A DNA stretch of 64,000 nucleotides from Leptospira sp. 96542 (GTDB lineage Bacteria > Spirochaetota > Leptospiria > Leptospirales > Leptospiraceae), in NCBI GenBank assembly GCA_029310945.1, contig JARJFC010000012.1, forward strand, positions 1 through 64,000. Reading direction: 5' to 3'. Of the stretch, positions 35,929 to 43,602 are shown one piece after another. The translations under genes were made by a program, and so were the position numbers. Positions within the stretch are counted from its first letter, which is position 1; each line of letters starts with the position of its first letter. A model generated the notes under the pieces. That model saw only the letters and a program-made list of their open reading frames with translations. It was not told the origin of the DNA and did not search any database.

Positions 35929-37863
35929 TCAAACTGCTCCGCCCATTTCTTCTAATTCTAAAATTGCGTCTTCCCAACGTTTACTCAAGGTAGATATCTC
36001 TTTTTTAATATCGTTATAAGTGTCCATTTCCAATTGAAAACTTCTGTTTTTATAGAAACTTGGATCCTGTAAAAGTTCTTCTTTATCCTTTCTCGTCGTT
36101 TCCAAACGTTCCAATTGGGCTTCTATCTCTTGGACTTCCTTTTCTAGTTTTTTACGTTTGTTTTTACTGGCCTGGGGATTTGATTTTTTCTCATCCAACT
36201 TAGGTTTTGTACTGACCTCTTTGGCTTCCAATTCGTCTTCTTTGTGGAACTTCAAATAGTCATCAAAACTACAATTTAAGTTTTTTAATTCACCGTTGGC
36301 GAGTTGGAAGGTTCGGTTGCAAAGCCCCTTTAAAAAATCAGGATCATGGCTTATGATGAGCATACTCCCAGGAAAATCATACAATGCTCGTTTGAGGGCT
36401 TCGCGGATGACGATGTCTAAATGGTTTGTGGGTTCATCCAAAAACAAGCAGTTGTTAGGGTGATTTACGAGGAGAGCCAATCGTAGCCTACTTTGTTCTC
36501 CGCCTGACAGATGTTTTATGGATTTAAACACTCCATCTCCAGGAAATGCAAAATGTCCAAGCAAAGTGCGAGCTCTTTCTTCATTCAGTTCGGGGTATTT
36601 TTTGAGAACCGTTTGGGTTAGGTTTAAACTTTCATCCAAATCTTCCCCGTGCGTTTGCGAAAAATAACCAAGTTTGGTTTTGGGTCCAAAATACAGTGAA
36701 CCTGAATCGAGTTTGTGTTTTTCGAGTAAACACCGCATAAGTGTGGATTTTCCCGCACCATTCGGACCTACCAATGCGATTTTATCACCAGATGATATTT
36801 CTATATTTGCATTTTTGAAAATTTCTTTTTTTACACCAGTGTTTCTGTCGGGGTAGGAAAAATTGGCGTTTTCCAAACGAAGGATGATATTACTCGAAGG
36901 TAAAAATTGGAATTGGTAATCGGGTTTTTGGTTCCAAAAAGAATCTTCGGGGTTTTCTACTTTATCTCTCTTTTCCAAACGTTTGATAACAGATTGCACC
37001 TGACGCGCTTTAGTTGCTTGTGCACGGAAACGTTCCACCCATTCCATTCGTGATTTTAGATAGGTTTCTTCTTTTTCGAATTGAACTCTTAGTTTTTCTT
37101 GGATTTCATTTTTTGCTTCAAAAAATTCTTCCAAACTCCCTTCGAATTCAAACACACCATGGGGATTGATTTCAATGATAGTCGTTACAGTTTGGTTTAA
37201 AAATTCGGGGTCATGTGTGACCAACACAAAGGCTTGGTTTTGAGAAACTAAAAAATCGGCAAGCCACGATTTGGTTTTGTCATCCAAATGATTTGTTGGT
37301 TCATCTAACAAAAGCAAATTGTGTGGATTGAGAAGTGTTATGGCAAGCCCAATCCTATGATGGTATCCTGGTGAAAACTCTTTGGTTTTACGTAAAAAAT
37401 CTTCTCTCGAAAACCCAAGCCCAGATAGAATTTTTTTTGCCTTTGCTTCCAACCCATGCAAATCGTGTGTGTGGGCAAATTCTTCCAGTTCACTTTGTTC
37501 ATGTAAAAGTTCTTCAAATTTGGGATCGTCGTGGTCTGTGGTTTCAAACCGAGTTTCGATGGATGCTCTTTTTTTGGCATAATCAGAATAGAGATGGTTT
37601 TCGGCAAGGACCGTATTTATGACTGTAAGTTCTGGGTCGTATTCGGGGATTTGTTGGAAAACAGAAAGGACGGTGTTTTTACTGCGTATGACTTCGCCCG
37701 ATTCTGGTTTCAGTTTCCCCGCGGCCATTTTAAAAAGGGTGGTTTTGCCAGAACCATTTGGTCCCACGATGGCGACACGTGCGCCAGGTTTGATATGCCA
37801 GCTGAAACCCTCAAACAGAGTTTTTGGGCCAAAATGTTGGTGGATTTGGATGAATTGGATCAA
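35929..37863 (-). CDS. ABC-F family ATPase with a degenerate first signature
   Basis: A 644-residue soluble protein with two ABC domains joined by a charged linker and a coiled-coil C-terminus, as in Uup/YheS. Walker A motifs are GPNGSGKTT and GPNGAGKST, and both Walker B segments read LDEPTNHLD. The second signature LSGGEQSRLRLA is normal, but the first reads EFSPGYHHRIGLA with Pro in place of the second Gly. ABC-F proteins act on stalled ribosomes. The TTG start lies 11 bases past a terminator hairpin and has no visible ribosome-binding site, so expression may be restricted. Confidence 0.92.
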   Translation of the reverse strand: MIQFIQIHQHFGPKTLFEGFSWHIKPGARVAIVGPNGSGKTTLFKMAAGKLKPESGEVIRSKNTVLSVFQQIPEYDPELTVINTVLAENHLYSDYAKKRASIETRFETTDHDDPKFEELLHEQSELEEFAHTHDLHGLEAKAKKILSGLGFSREDFLRKTKEFSPGYHHRIGLAITLLNPHNLLLLDEPTNHLDDKTKSWLADFLVSQNQAFVLVTHDPEFLNQTVTTIIEINPHGVFEFEGSLEEFFEAKNEIQEKLRVQFEKEETYLKSRMEWVERFRAQATKARQVQSVIKRLEKRDKVENPEDSFWNQKPDYQFQFLPSSNIILRLENANFSYPDRNTGVKKEIFKNANIEISSGDKIALVGPNGAGKSTLMRCLLEKHKLDSGSLYFGPKTKLGYFSQTHGEDLDESLNLTQTVLKKYPELNEERARTLLGHFAFPGDGVFKSIKHLSGGEQSRLRLALLVNHPNNCLFLDEPTNHLDIVIREALKRALYDFPGSMLIISHDPDFLKGLCNRTFQLANGELKNLNCSFDDYLKFHKEDELEAKEVSTKPKLDEKKSNPQASKNKRKKLEKEVQEIEAQLERLETTRKDKEELLQDPSFYKNRSFQLEMDTYNDIKKEISTLSKRWEDAILELEEMGGAV

Positions 37864-37874
37864 GGGGGCGAGTG

Positions 37875-37894
37875 AAAACCCGCCAGGAGGCGGG
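37875..37894 (-). terminator. Rho-independent terminator after the 55-residue gene
   Basis: On the minus strand CCCGCC-TCCT-GGCGGG followed by TTTT. The 6-bp all-GC stem begins 11 bases after the stop of the small gene at 37906 and ends 11 bases before the TTG of the ABC-F gene, so it lies between two same-strand genes. Confidence 0.75.
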
Positions 37895-37905
37895 AATGGA
37901 CGGTT

Positions 37906-38073
37906 CTAACCAGATTTACGGGCTAGGAGTTCCTCTTTTCTTTCACGAAGGTGTCTCACGTATAAGCTTGCTTCACCATTCATGGTTTCTACCGATTTTT
38001 TGATGGCTGCATCGATTTCCGCAACAGTCATTTTTGCGATTTTTTTGTTTTTCTTTTCTTTTTCTTCAGACAT
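37906..38073 (-). CDS. Small charged protein, 55 aa
   Basis: A 55-residue frame below common ORF cut-offs. It starts MSEEKEKKNKKIAKMTVAEI and continues with an amphipathic helix rich in Glu, Arg and Lys (SLYVRHLRERKEELLARKSG). GAAGGGG lies 8-9 bases before the ATG, and a terminator follows the stop. Codon use and amino acid order look genuine. It has no signal peptide and is probably a cytoplasmic, largely helical protein. I do not recognise the family. Confidence 0.75.
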   Translation of the reverse strand: MSEEKEKKNKKIAKMTVAEIDAAIKKSVETMNGEASLYVRHLRERKEELLARKSG

Positions 38074-38183
38074 GGAAGTTTTCCCCTTCTAGGTACGTCA
38101 CTAAGATTGTTCCAGGGTTTCGGCTCCCTCTTGTACTGCAAGAAAAATAAGACAGAAAATCTGAATCATTCAAAATTGGTCGA

Positions 38184-39023
38184 ATGAAACGTTTGTACCG
38201 ATTTTTTAAAGATGTGTACGCCTACGATGTACATGGGCTTGCGTCAGAACTTTCATTTACTTTTTTGCTTACCCTCTTTCCGCTGATGGTGATTTTTGTG
38301 ACCATTCTCACAACTGTGCAAGATTCCAAAACCATCAATTTGGTAACGGAACAGGTGGGAAAATTTTTGCCAGCACCTATATTTTTACCTATTGGTAAAA
38401 GTGTAGAAAATTTAACAAAAGTTAAAAGTTATAATGTGATTGCCATTAGCATTTTGATTTCGTTGTTTTCGAGTTTGACCATCTTTGGAACCATTTCGAA
38501 AGCCTTACGTTTCCTAAGTCGTGACGAAACAGAAGTTGGTTTTATAGCTGGGCAGTGGATCAAAATTCGGTTATTGGTATTGTCTACAATTTTGTTATTT
38601 GTTTATTTTTATTCTGCTTATGGATTGTTTGTTTTTGAAAAATATTTGTTCAAAACATTTCATCTGAAGGTTTTTCGAGCAAACCCGTATATTTTTATAG
38701 CCATTATTTCATTTTTGATAATGGCTAGTTTATTTACATTTTATTATTCCTATATTACAAAATCTAAAACCAGTTTAAAAGAAAATTTACCAGGAGCCAT
38801 TTTGGCAGCGCTCCTTGTTACAATTTTGAGTTATGGATTTCAATTTTATCTAAAACTAAAAAATGTGGGTGTAAACTATTCTTTTGCATACGATTTGCTT
38901 TCGAAGATGGTTGTGCTTATGTTATACACATACTTGAATTCGACATTTTTTATTTGGGGATTCCTCTGGAACCAAATCCTAACAGATGATAGAATCAAAA
39001 AAAAACCTCAATCTAAAAAATAA
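38184..39023 (+). CDS. YihY/UPF0761 family inner-membrane protein
   Basis: A 279-residue protein with about six membrane helices. The family opening ELSFTFLLTLFPLMVIFVTIL is present, followed by hydrophobic blocks around residues 85, 130, 175, 210 and 250, and a Lys-rich end. YihY proteins were once wrongly named ribonuclease BN; their role is still unclear, with envelope or lipid transport suggested for relatives. The gene is separate from its neighbours, and its last 16 bases overlap the convergent gene that follows. Confidence 0.88.
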   Translation: MKRLYRFFKDVYAYDVHGLASELSFTFLLTLFPLMVIFVTILTTVQDSKTINLVTEQVGKFLPAPIFLPIGKSVENLTKVKSYNVIAISILISLFSSLTIFGTISKALRFLSRDETEVGFIAGQWIKIRLLVLSTILLFVYFYSAYGLFVFEKYLFKTFHLKVFRANPYIFIAIISFLIMASLFTFYYSYITKSKTSLKENLPGAILAALLVTILSYGFQFYLKLKNVGVNYSFAYDLLSKMVVLMLYTYLNSTFFIWGFLWNQILTDDRIKKKPQSKK

Positions 39024-39421
39024 TCAGGTTCAAGGATTCGTGGGCAAAATGAAATAATGATTCCAAAATAATGCCTTGCGAGTGTGTGAAACATCCATTC
39101 GCCCCCACGCTTTATCAAATCATTAGCATCAAGGTTTGTGTATTTTTTGGCTTTGAATAATTGGTCAAGGTTCCAATTTTCTTCGCCAGGGATCACTTGC
39201 ACTTTGAGGAGAGGATAAAACTTCTGTTCGTTGGTATGGTATCGAAATACAAGTGCTCGTCCAGCCAAAGGATTGCGGATTGTGAAATTCATCCATTCAT
39301 TTGTATTTAAACCAGTTTCCGAATTGAGAGTATACAATTCCCAGCCCGTTTCTTTTTCATTGCCAAAAAATTCTAAAAAACTAGAATGAAATGCTTGTTT
39401 GAATTCTTCTGTTTGCCCCAT
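39008..39421 (-). CDS. Hypothetical protein, 137 aa
   Basis: Not recognised. It is a soluble, mildly acidic protein with several aromatic residues (GWELYTLNSETGLNTNEWMN, GGEWMFHTLARHYFGI) and no signal peptide. The ATG at 39421 is the only reasonable start. Its 3' end overlaps the convergent YihY gene by 16 bases. The codon pattern resembles its neighbours, so it is probably expressed. Confidence 0.65.
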   Translation of the reverse strand: MGQTEEFKQAFHSSFLEFFGNEKETGWELYTLNSETGLNTNEWMNFTIRNPLAGRALVFRYHTNEQKFYPLLKVQVIPGEENWNLDQLFKAKKYTNLDANDLIKRGGEWMFHTLARHYFGIIISFCPRILEPDYFLD

Positions 39422-39626
39422 TGATTTTTATTTATCAAATGTGTCGATTTTCCTGCAATTTGAATCTTTTGTTTTTATATTTTCTGAAAATACTTAAAAT
39501 ATGTGGATACCTTTGTGTGAAACCCTTAGTGAAATCAACGACAAGTTTCTCTGTGTTTCACACCAAAAAACCAGTTTATTCTTTTCTTTGTTTGGATAAG
39601 ATGACTTAAAATAGGTCAGGTACTCT

Positions 39627-40067
39627 ATGATTGAAACAATCAACATCAATTGGCCAAGCGGCGCTATCGATCCTGTCATCCATTGTCCAGCTTGTGGATC
39701 CATGGTGCTCAGTCCTCTGGAAGAAGAAGGTCCTGGTTGCCATCATATCCAGTTCATCATAGATAGTGAATCAGCTGAATTCAATTATATCACAGAAGAA
39801 TTTGATGAAATTTTAAAACAGTTTCGTAAACCAGAAGTCAAAGAGTTTGATGAGTGGGATGCCACAGAAGTTTTTTTGGAAGAGGCCGAATCCAATACAT
39901 TTTTTGTAATGAATTTAATCCTTCCGAGTAATGTTGCCATAGAGGAAGATCCTGTTTGTCTGCGCATCGGTTATGAATTGTTTTTTCAAGAAGACCAACA
40001 GGAATTATATGATGAATTAGAAAGAAGGCATGATGAGGAGGGTTTACATGACCATAGCCAAAATTAA
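39627..40067 (+). CDS. Hypothetical acidic protein with a cysteine motif, 146 aa
   Basis: A strongly acidic cytoplasmic protein. Near the N-terminus a possible metal site reads HCPACGSMV and then PGCHH. The middle is dominated by Glu/Asp (EFDEILKQFRKPEVKEFDEW), and the C-terminus has DELERRHDEEGLHDHSQN. No family is recognised. The 3' end overlaps the next lipoprotein gene by 20 bases, and the ribosome-binding site of that gene lies inside this frame. Confidence 0.7.
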   Translation: MIETININWPSGAIDPVIHCPACGSMVLSPLEEEGPGCHHIQFIIDSESAEFNYITEEFDEILKQFRKPEVKEFDEWDATEVFLEEAESNTFFVMNLILPSNVAIEEDPVCLRIGYELFFQEDQQELYDELERRHDEEGLHDHSQN

Positions 40068-40620
40068 ATATTCGGGATTGTTGGTAGTTACCATAATCTA
40101 TTTTTCATTTACAAACTGTATCATCAGTTATAAAAATTATCCCAAAGTTTTGCCGTTGCCAGCACAAGAAAAAACAATCGATAAACCTTTGGTTTATATT
40201 CTCCCCACCTTTCCACAGTTAAACCTTGGTGGACGTGAGGCTTTAAAAACTTATTTTGAAACTAAATCTCCGTTTAAAAATACAATGGAAGGCACCGAAG
40301 TTCCAAAATCAGGTTATTTAGTGAACGTAAAGGTAAATTATCGTTCTCCTTCCAAGGAAGCCACAGTGTTTTTAGGTTTGTCTACACTCACTGCTACAAT
40401 TTTGCCTGCATGGTCTTCACAAGATGGTTATGATATTGAGTATTTATTGTACAAAGACGGTAAAAAGGTGAACTCATACGAATACCATATATATCGCAAT
40501 TATGCACAATGGATGCCACTTGCACTTGTTAGTTGGTATAATTTTGAAACCGCAACAGAAAAAGAAGTGTTCGAAAGAGTGAGTTTACAATTTTTCGAAG
40601 ACGCAAATGAACATTTTTAG
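40048..40620 (+). CDS. Predicted lipoprotein, family member three
   Basis: About 190 residues from the ATG at 40048, chosen because GAGGAGGG lies five bases upstream; an ATG at 40030 is less well placed. The signal ends IIYFSFTNC. The mature core carries FLGLSTLTATILPAW, then YDIEYLLYKDGK and YEYHIYRNYAQW, then LALVSWY. This is the same order seen in the lipoproteins at 17785 and 21981. It is coupled to the preceding acidic-protein gene. Function unknown. Confidence 0.75.
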   Translation: MTIAKIKYSGLLVVTIIYFSFTNCIISYKNYPKVLPLPAQEKTIDKPLVYILPTFPQLNLGGREALKTYFETKSPFKNTMEGTEVPKSGYLVNVKVNYRSPSKEATVFLGLSTLTATILPAWSSQDGYDIEYLLYKDGKKVNSYEYHIYRNYAQWMPLALVSWYNFETATEKEVFERVSLQFFEDANEHF

Positions 40621-40689
40621 TGATTTCGAATTTTTAAAATATTCTAAATTTTTTTTGTCTGAGCAAATTTGCCAATTGAATGAATAATT

Positions 40690-41487
40690 ATGAATCCTAG
40701 TTTTCCAGAAGAACAACTTGTGAACCAAGGTGGTCAAAAAATTCCCAAAGAATATAGCTGTTCCGAATGTCGGAACGGCGCAGGCTTGGATTTTTCATTT
40801 TCCATGGCCTTCCAACCAATTGTGGATATGGATTCCAAAACAGTATATTCCTACGAAGCGTTAGTTCGGGGGTTAAATGGAGAAGGTGCTTACCAAGTTT
40901 TATCTTTGGTAAACCAATCCAATCGTTATCAATTTGACCAAGCCTGTAGGGTAAAGGCAATTGAACTTGCTAGTAAATTGAATATAAAATGTTATCTTAA
41001 TATTAATTTTTTGCCGAACGCAGTGTACGCACCAGAGTCCTGTATCCGAACTACCCTCAAAGCGAGTAAAGAATTTAATTTTCCTTTGGACAAACTTGTT
41101 TTTGAAATGGTAGAAGGCGAAGAAATTCAAAACCATTCGCATGTGATCAACATTTTCAAAGAATACAAAAATAAAGGTTTTTTAACCGCCATTGATGATT
41201 TTGGAGCAGGGTATTCTGGTTTAAATCTACTTGCAAAATTCCCACCAGATATAATCAAACTTGATATGGATCTCATTCGGAATATCGATCAAAATAAAAT
41301 TGCCGAACTCCTTGTCAAAGCGATGGTTTCCGTATGTGCAGAATTGAATATTTTAGTCATTGCGGAAGGCATTGAAACACTAGAAGAATATTCGGTTTTG
41401 CGAAAACTAGGCATTCGTTATTTCCAGGGGTATTTGATCGCAAAACCAATGTTTGAAGGTTTGCCCGAAGTGAATTATTTACCTTGA
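40690..41487 (+). CDS. EAL-domain cyclic-di-GMP phosphodiesterase
   Basis: A 265-residue, single-domain EAL protein expected to hydrolyse c-di-GMP. The metal and catalytic set looks complete: YEALVRG (Glu56), LNINFLPN, FEMVEGEE, AIDDFGAGYSGL, IIKLDMDL, IAEGIET and YFQGYLIAKP. The first 35 residues hold CSECRNG, a short cysteine pair seen ahead of some stand-alone EAL domains and possibly a metal or redox site. There is no membrane segment or fused sensor. It stands alone on its strand. Confidence 0.92.
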   Translation: MNPSFPEEQLVNQGGQKIPKEYSCSECRNGAGLDFSFSMAFQPIVDMDSKTVYSYEALVRGLNGEGAYQVLSLVNQSNRYQFDQACRVKAIELASKLNIKCYLNINFLPNAVYAPESCIRTTLKASKEFNFPLDKLVFEMVEGEEIQNHSHVINIFKEYKNKGFLTAIDDFGAGYSGLNLLAKFPPDIIKLDMDLIRNIDQNKIAELLVKAMVSVCAELNILVIAEGIETLEEYSVLRKLGIRYFQGYLIAKPMFEGLPEVNYLP

Positions 41488-41628
41488 TGGTAAGTTGAAT
41501 GGTGTTTCCCTTCATAAACTATATCCGAAAATGATAGCTATATTTAAGGTTGAATGCAAATCGAAGTATAATTTATATGTTCAATCCTAAATCAAAAATA
41601 TTGAGAAGACCGAACCAACCAAACAATC

Positions 41629-42822
41629 TCAACCAATCAGAAATTCTTGTAAATCTTTCCTTGGACTACTGAACTGGTAACTCGATTTTCCAAGTCTAGC
41701 CAATAATTGGATGCTTGTTTGTTTGCCCAAACCCAATTTTTCTTTTAGTTTGTTTTGGAAGATTTTACTTTCTTTGTAATCTTCAAGAGATTGGTTCATT
41801 GTGTGGAAGGCAAACCCTCTCAGAGCACAAGCCAAACTGAAACGCATAAAATCCATTCCAGTTTCTATCCAATCTCTTTCTGTGTCAGATTTTTCTGTGG
41901 TAAAAAAGACAAGAGCTTTGGAAGATTCAACTTGTTCTAAAAATAAATCGTTTCCAGCTTTGACCGTACTTTGGTTGTGCCAGGCTTCTTTTGATAGATC
42001 GATAATGAATTTTTTCACAAACCAAAGTTTGATTCCACTGAGTCCATTTCCTTCCAAGGTGAGCCCGTCACGTTTGGAATAAATATCTTCAGTAGTAACA
42101 CGAAACCAGTTGCGGTTGAGTTCATTCGAATCATATCTATTTGTTTCCATACAAAAGGCATCGTAAATAATGGGTGTTAAACTTTTGATTTCATTTGGGT
42201 CTAAAGAAATCTTTATTTTCTGTTTTGTGGAGCCAATTAGATTGAGTAGATCATCAATTTCAGACTGAATTAAATAGGATCCGCCATAAACCGAACGATT
42301 TGTTCGCCTTTGCGGAAGACCTTGGAATAAAAAATCATGAACACATTCTGTTTTTTCGGAAATTTTGAATCTTGCAATGGGTCTCAAAGAAAGTGTGGAT
42401 CGGGATCCGTTTGGGTTTCCTTTTGGAAACAATTCAATATTGGCATCGTACATAAGTGCGTCAGCGGCCAATTTGGATAGTTCCAAAAAAGTGCCTTGGC
42501 TGTGAAACAATTGGCGATTTAAAGGGTCGATTTCTGGAAGTTGTTTTGTTGGGTCGGCAAACAGCAAAAAACTAGAATTGGATTCGATTTTGATTTTCCA
42601 AGGTTGGGAATTATGTGAGTTCGGAGCCAAAATGGCGGCCATTAGGATCTTTTGGATGGGGAGAGTGATACCTAAGTTTTCAGCATACAAAAAGGGATCT
42701 TTGCGGTGTAAATTGGAATCTTCCGATCCGTAAGCATACAATTCGTTTTGAAACTTCGAAAGTGTCAAAACGGAACCAGTGAGGAGGGAATTTTTTAGAA
42801 ACCTTTTTCTGGAGATAAACAT
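41629..42822 (-). CDS. Acg-family FMN-binding (nitroreductase-like) oxidoreductase
   Basis: The hallmark AAILAPNSHNSQPWKIKI near the start of the fold identifies the Acg branch of the nitroreductase superfamily, first known from mycobacteria. In that group flavin is bound and may be sequestered rather than used for nitroreduction. I chose the ATG at 42822 (397 residues). It gives an N-terminus ISRKRFLKNSLLTGSVLTLS, which resembles a Tat signal with RK in place of RR. A longer start at 42861 adds 13 residues. It is divergent from frnE, with a short spacer. Confidence 0.82.
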   Translation of the reverse strand: MFISRKRFLKNSLLTGSVLTLSKFQNELYAYGSEDSNLHRKDPFLYAENLGITLPIQKILMAAILAPNSHNSQPWKIKIESNSSFLLFADPTKQLPEIDPLNRQLFHSQGTFLELSKLAADALMYDANIELFPKGNPNGSRSTLSLRPIARFKISEKTECVHDFLFQGLPQRRTNRSVYGGSYLIQSEIDDLLNLIGSTKQKIKISLDPNEIKSLTPIIYDAFCMETNRYDSNELNRNWFRVTTEDIYSKRDGLTLEGNGLSGIKLWFVKKFIIDLSKEAWHNQSTVKAGNDLFLEQVESSKALVFFTTEKSDTERDWIETGMDFMRFSLACALRGFAFHTMNQSLEDYKESKIFQNKLKEKLGLGKQTSIQLLARLGKSSYQFSSPRKDLQEFLIG

Positions 42823-42876
42823 AGGAATTTCCAATTTACATTCTCGTTTGGAATGAAACATTCAGTCTAACTAAAA

Positions 42877-43542
42877 ATGTCGCAAAACCCATTCCCCGTA
42901 CAAATAGATATCATCTCCGACATGGTCTGCCCTTGGTGTTATGTCGGAAAAACAAAATTGGAAAAAGCCCTTGAAACTTTTGGAAACCAGGTGGAACCAA
43001 CAATTGTTTGGAGGCCGTTCCAATTGAACCCTGAAATTCCGAACGAAGGTGTTGGTTATAAGGAACACCTTGTCCATAAATTCGGGAATGAACGTTCGTT
43101 AGATGCTGCTTGGCAAAGATTAAAAAGTATGGGAATGGAAATTGGTTTGGATCTCCGTTTTGAGGATATTCCCAAAGCTCCCAATACCTTGGCTATGCAT
43201 ACATTGGTGCGGCACTTGGATGGAAATCCAAAACAAAATGAGTTTGTGGGCAAATTGTTTGTAGCGCATTTTACTTTGGGTCGCGACCTAACCAGCGTCG
43301 ATGTCATTTGGGAAATCGCCAGTCCATACTTTGAAAATAAAGAGTCTTTTGAAAAAATTTATTCCAATTTAGAGATGCAGGAAGAAATTAGGAAAGAAAT
43401 TGCCTATTACCATCAAAATGGTGTAAGTGGAGTTCCCTATTTTATCATGGGAAACAAATATGCTTTGAGTGGAGCACAAAACTCAGAGGTGTTTGTGGAA
43501 GTCATCCAAACCATTTTAAAAGAACAAGGTTCGGAAATGTAA
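42877..43542 (+). CDS. DsbA-family oxidoreductase, FrnE-like
   Basis: A 221-residue thioredoxin-fold protein with the motif DMVCPWCYVGK (Cys18-Cys21), characteristic of FrnE-type DsbA relatives. The cis-proline region is GVSGVPYFIMGNKYALSGAQ. There is no signal peptide, so it acts in the cytoplasm, where FrnE relatives serve as disulfide isomerases or oxidoreductases under stress. It is divergent from the Acg-type gene, and a palindromic element separates it from the RND pump downstream. Confidence 0.9.
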   Translation: MSQNPFPVQIDIISDMVCPWCYVGKTKLEKALETFGNQVEPTIVWRPFQLNPEIPNEGVGYKEHLVHKFGNERSLDAAWQRLKSMGMEIGLDLRFEDIPKAPNTLAMHTLVRHLDGNPKQNEFVGKLFVAHFTLGRDLTSVDVIWEIASPYFENKESFEKIYSNLEMQEEIRKEIAYYHQNGVSGVPYFIMGNKYALSGAQNSEVFVEVIQTILKEQGSEM

Positions 43543-43547
43543 ATCTG

Positions 43548-43577
43548 AAAAATGTTGACTAGTTGGTCAACATTTTT
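43548..43577. promoter_or_regulatory. 30-bp inverted repeat, probable repressor operator
   Basis: AAAAATGTTGAC and GTCAACATTTTT form perfect 12-base arms around TAGTTG. The core TTGACTAGTTGGTCAA resembles operators of TetR-type repressors of efflux genes. It covers the -35 box and spacer of the promoter for the RND gene. It could also act as the terminator hairpin of frnE, since five T residues close the right arm. Confidence 0.65.
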
Positions 43578-43582
43578 ATAGT
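43555..43582 (+). promoter_or_regulatory. Sigma-70-type promoter of the RND pump gene
   Basis: The -35 hexamer TTGACT (43555-43560) and -10 hexamer TATAGT (43577-43582) each match five of six consensus bases, with a 16-base spacer. Transcription should start near 43589, leaving a leader of about 14 bases before the ATG at 43603 and no visible ribosome-binding site. The inverted repeat overlaps nearly the whole element. Confidence 0.6.
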
Positions 43583-43602
43583 AACCCAAATCGTATTTTA
43601 TT

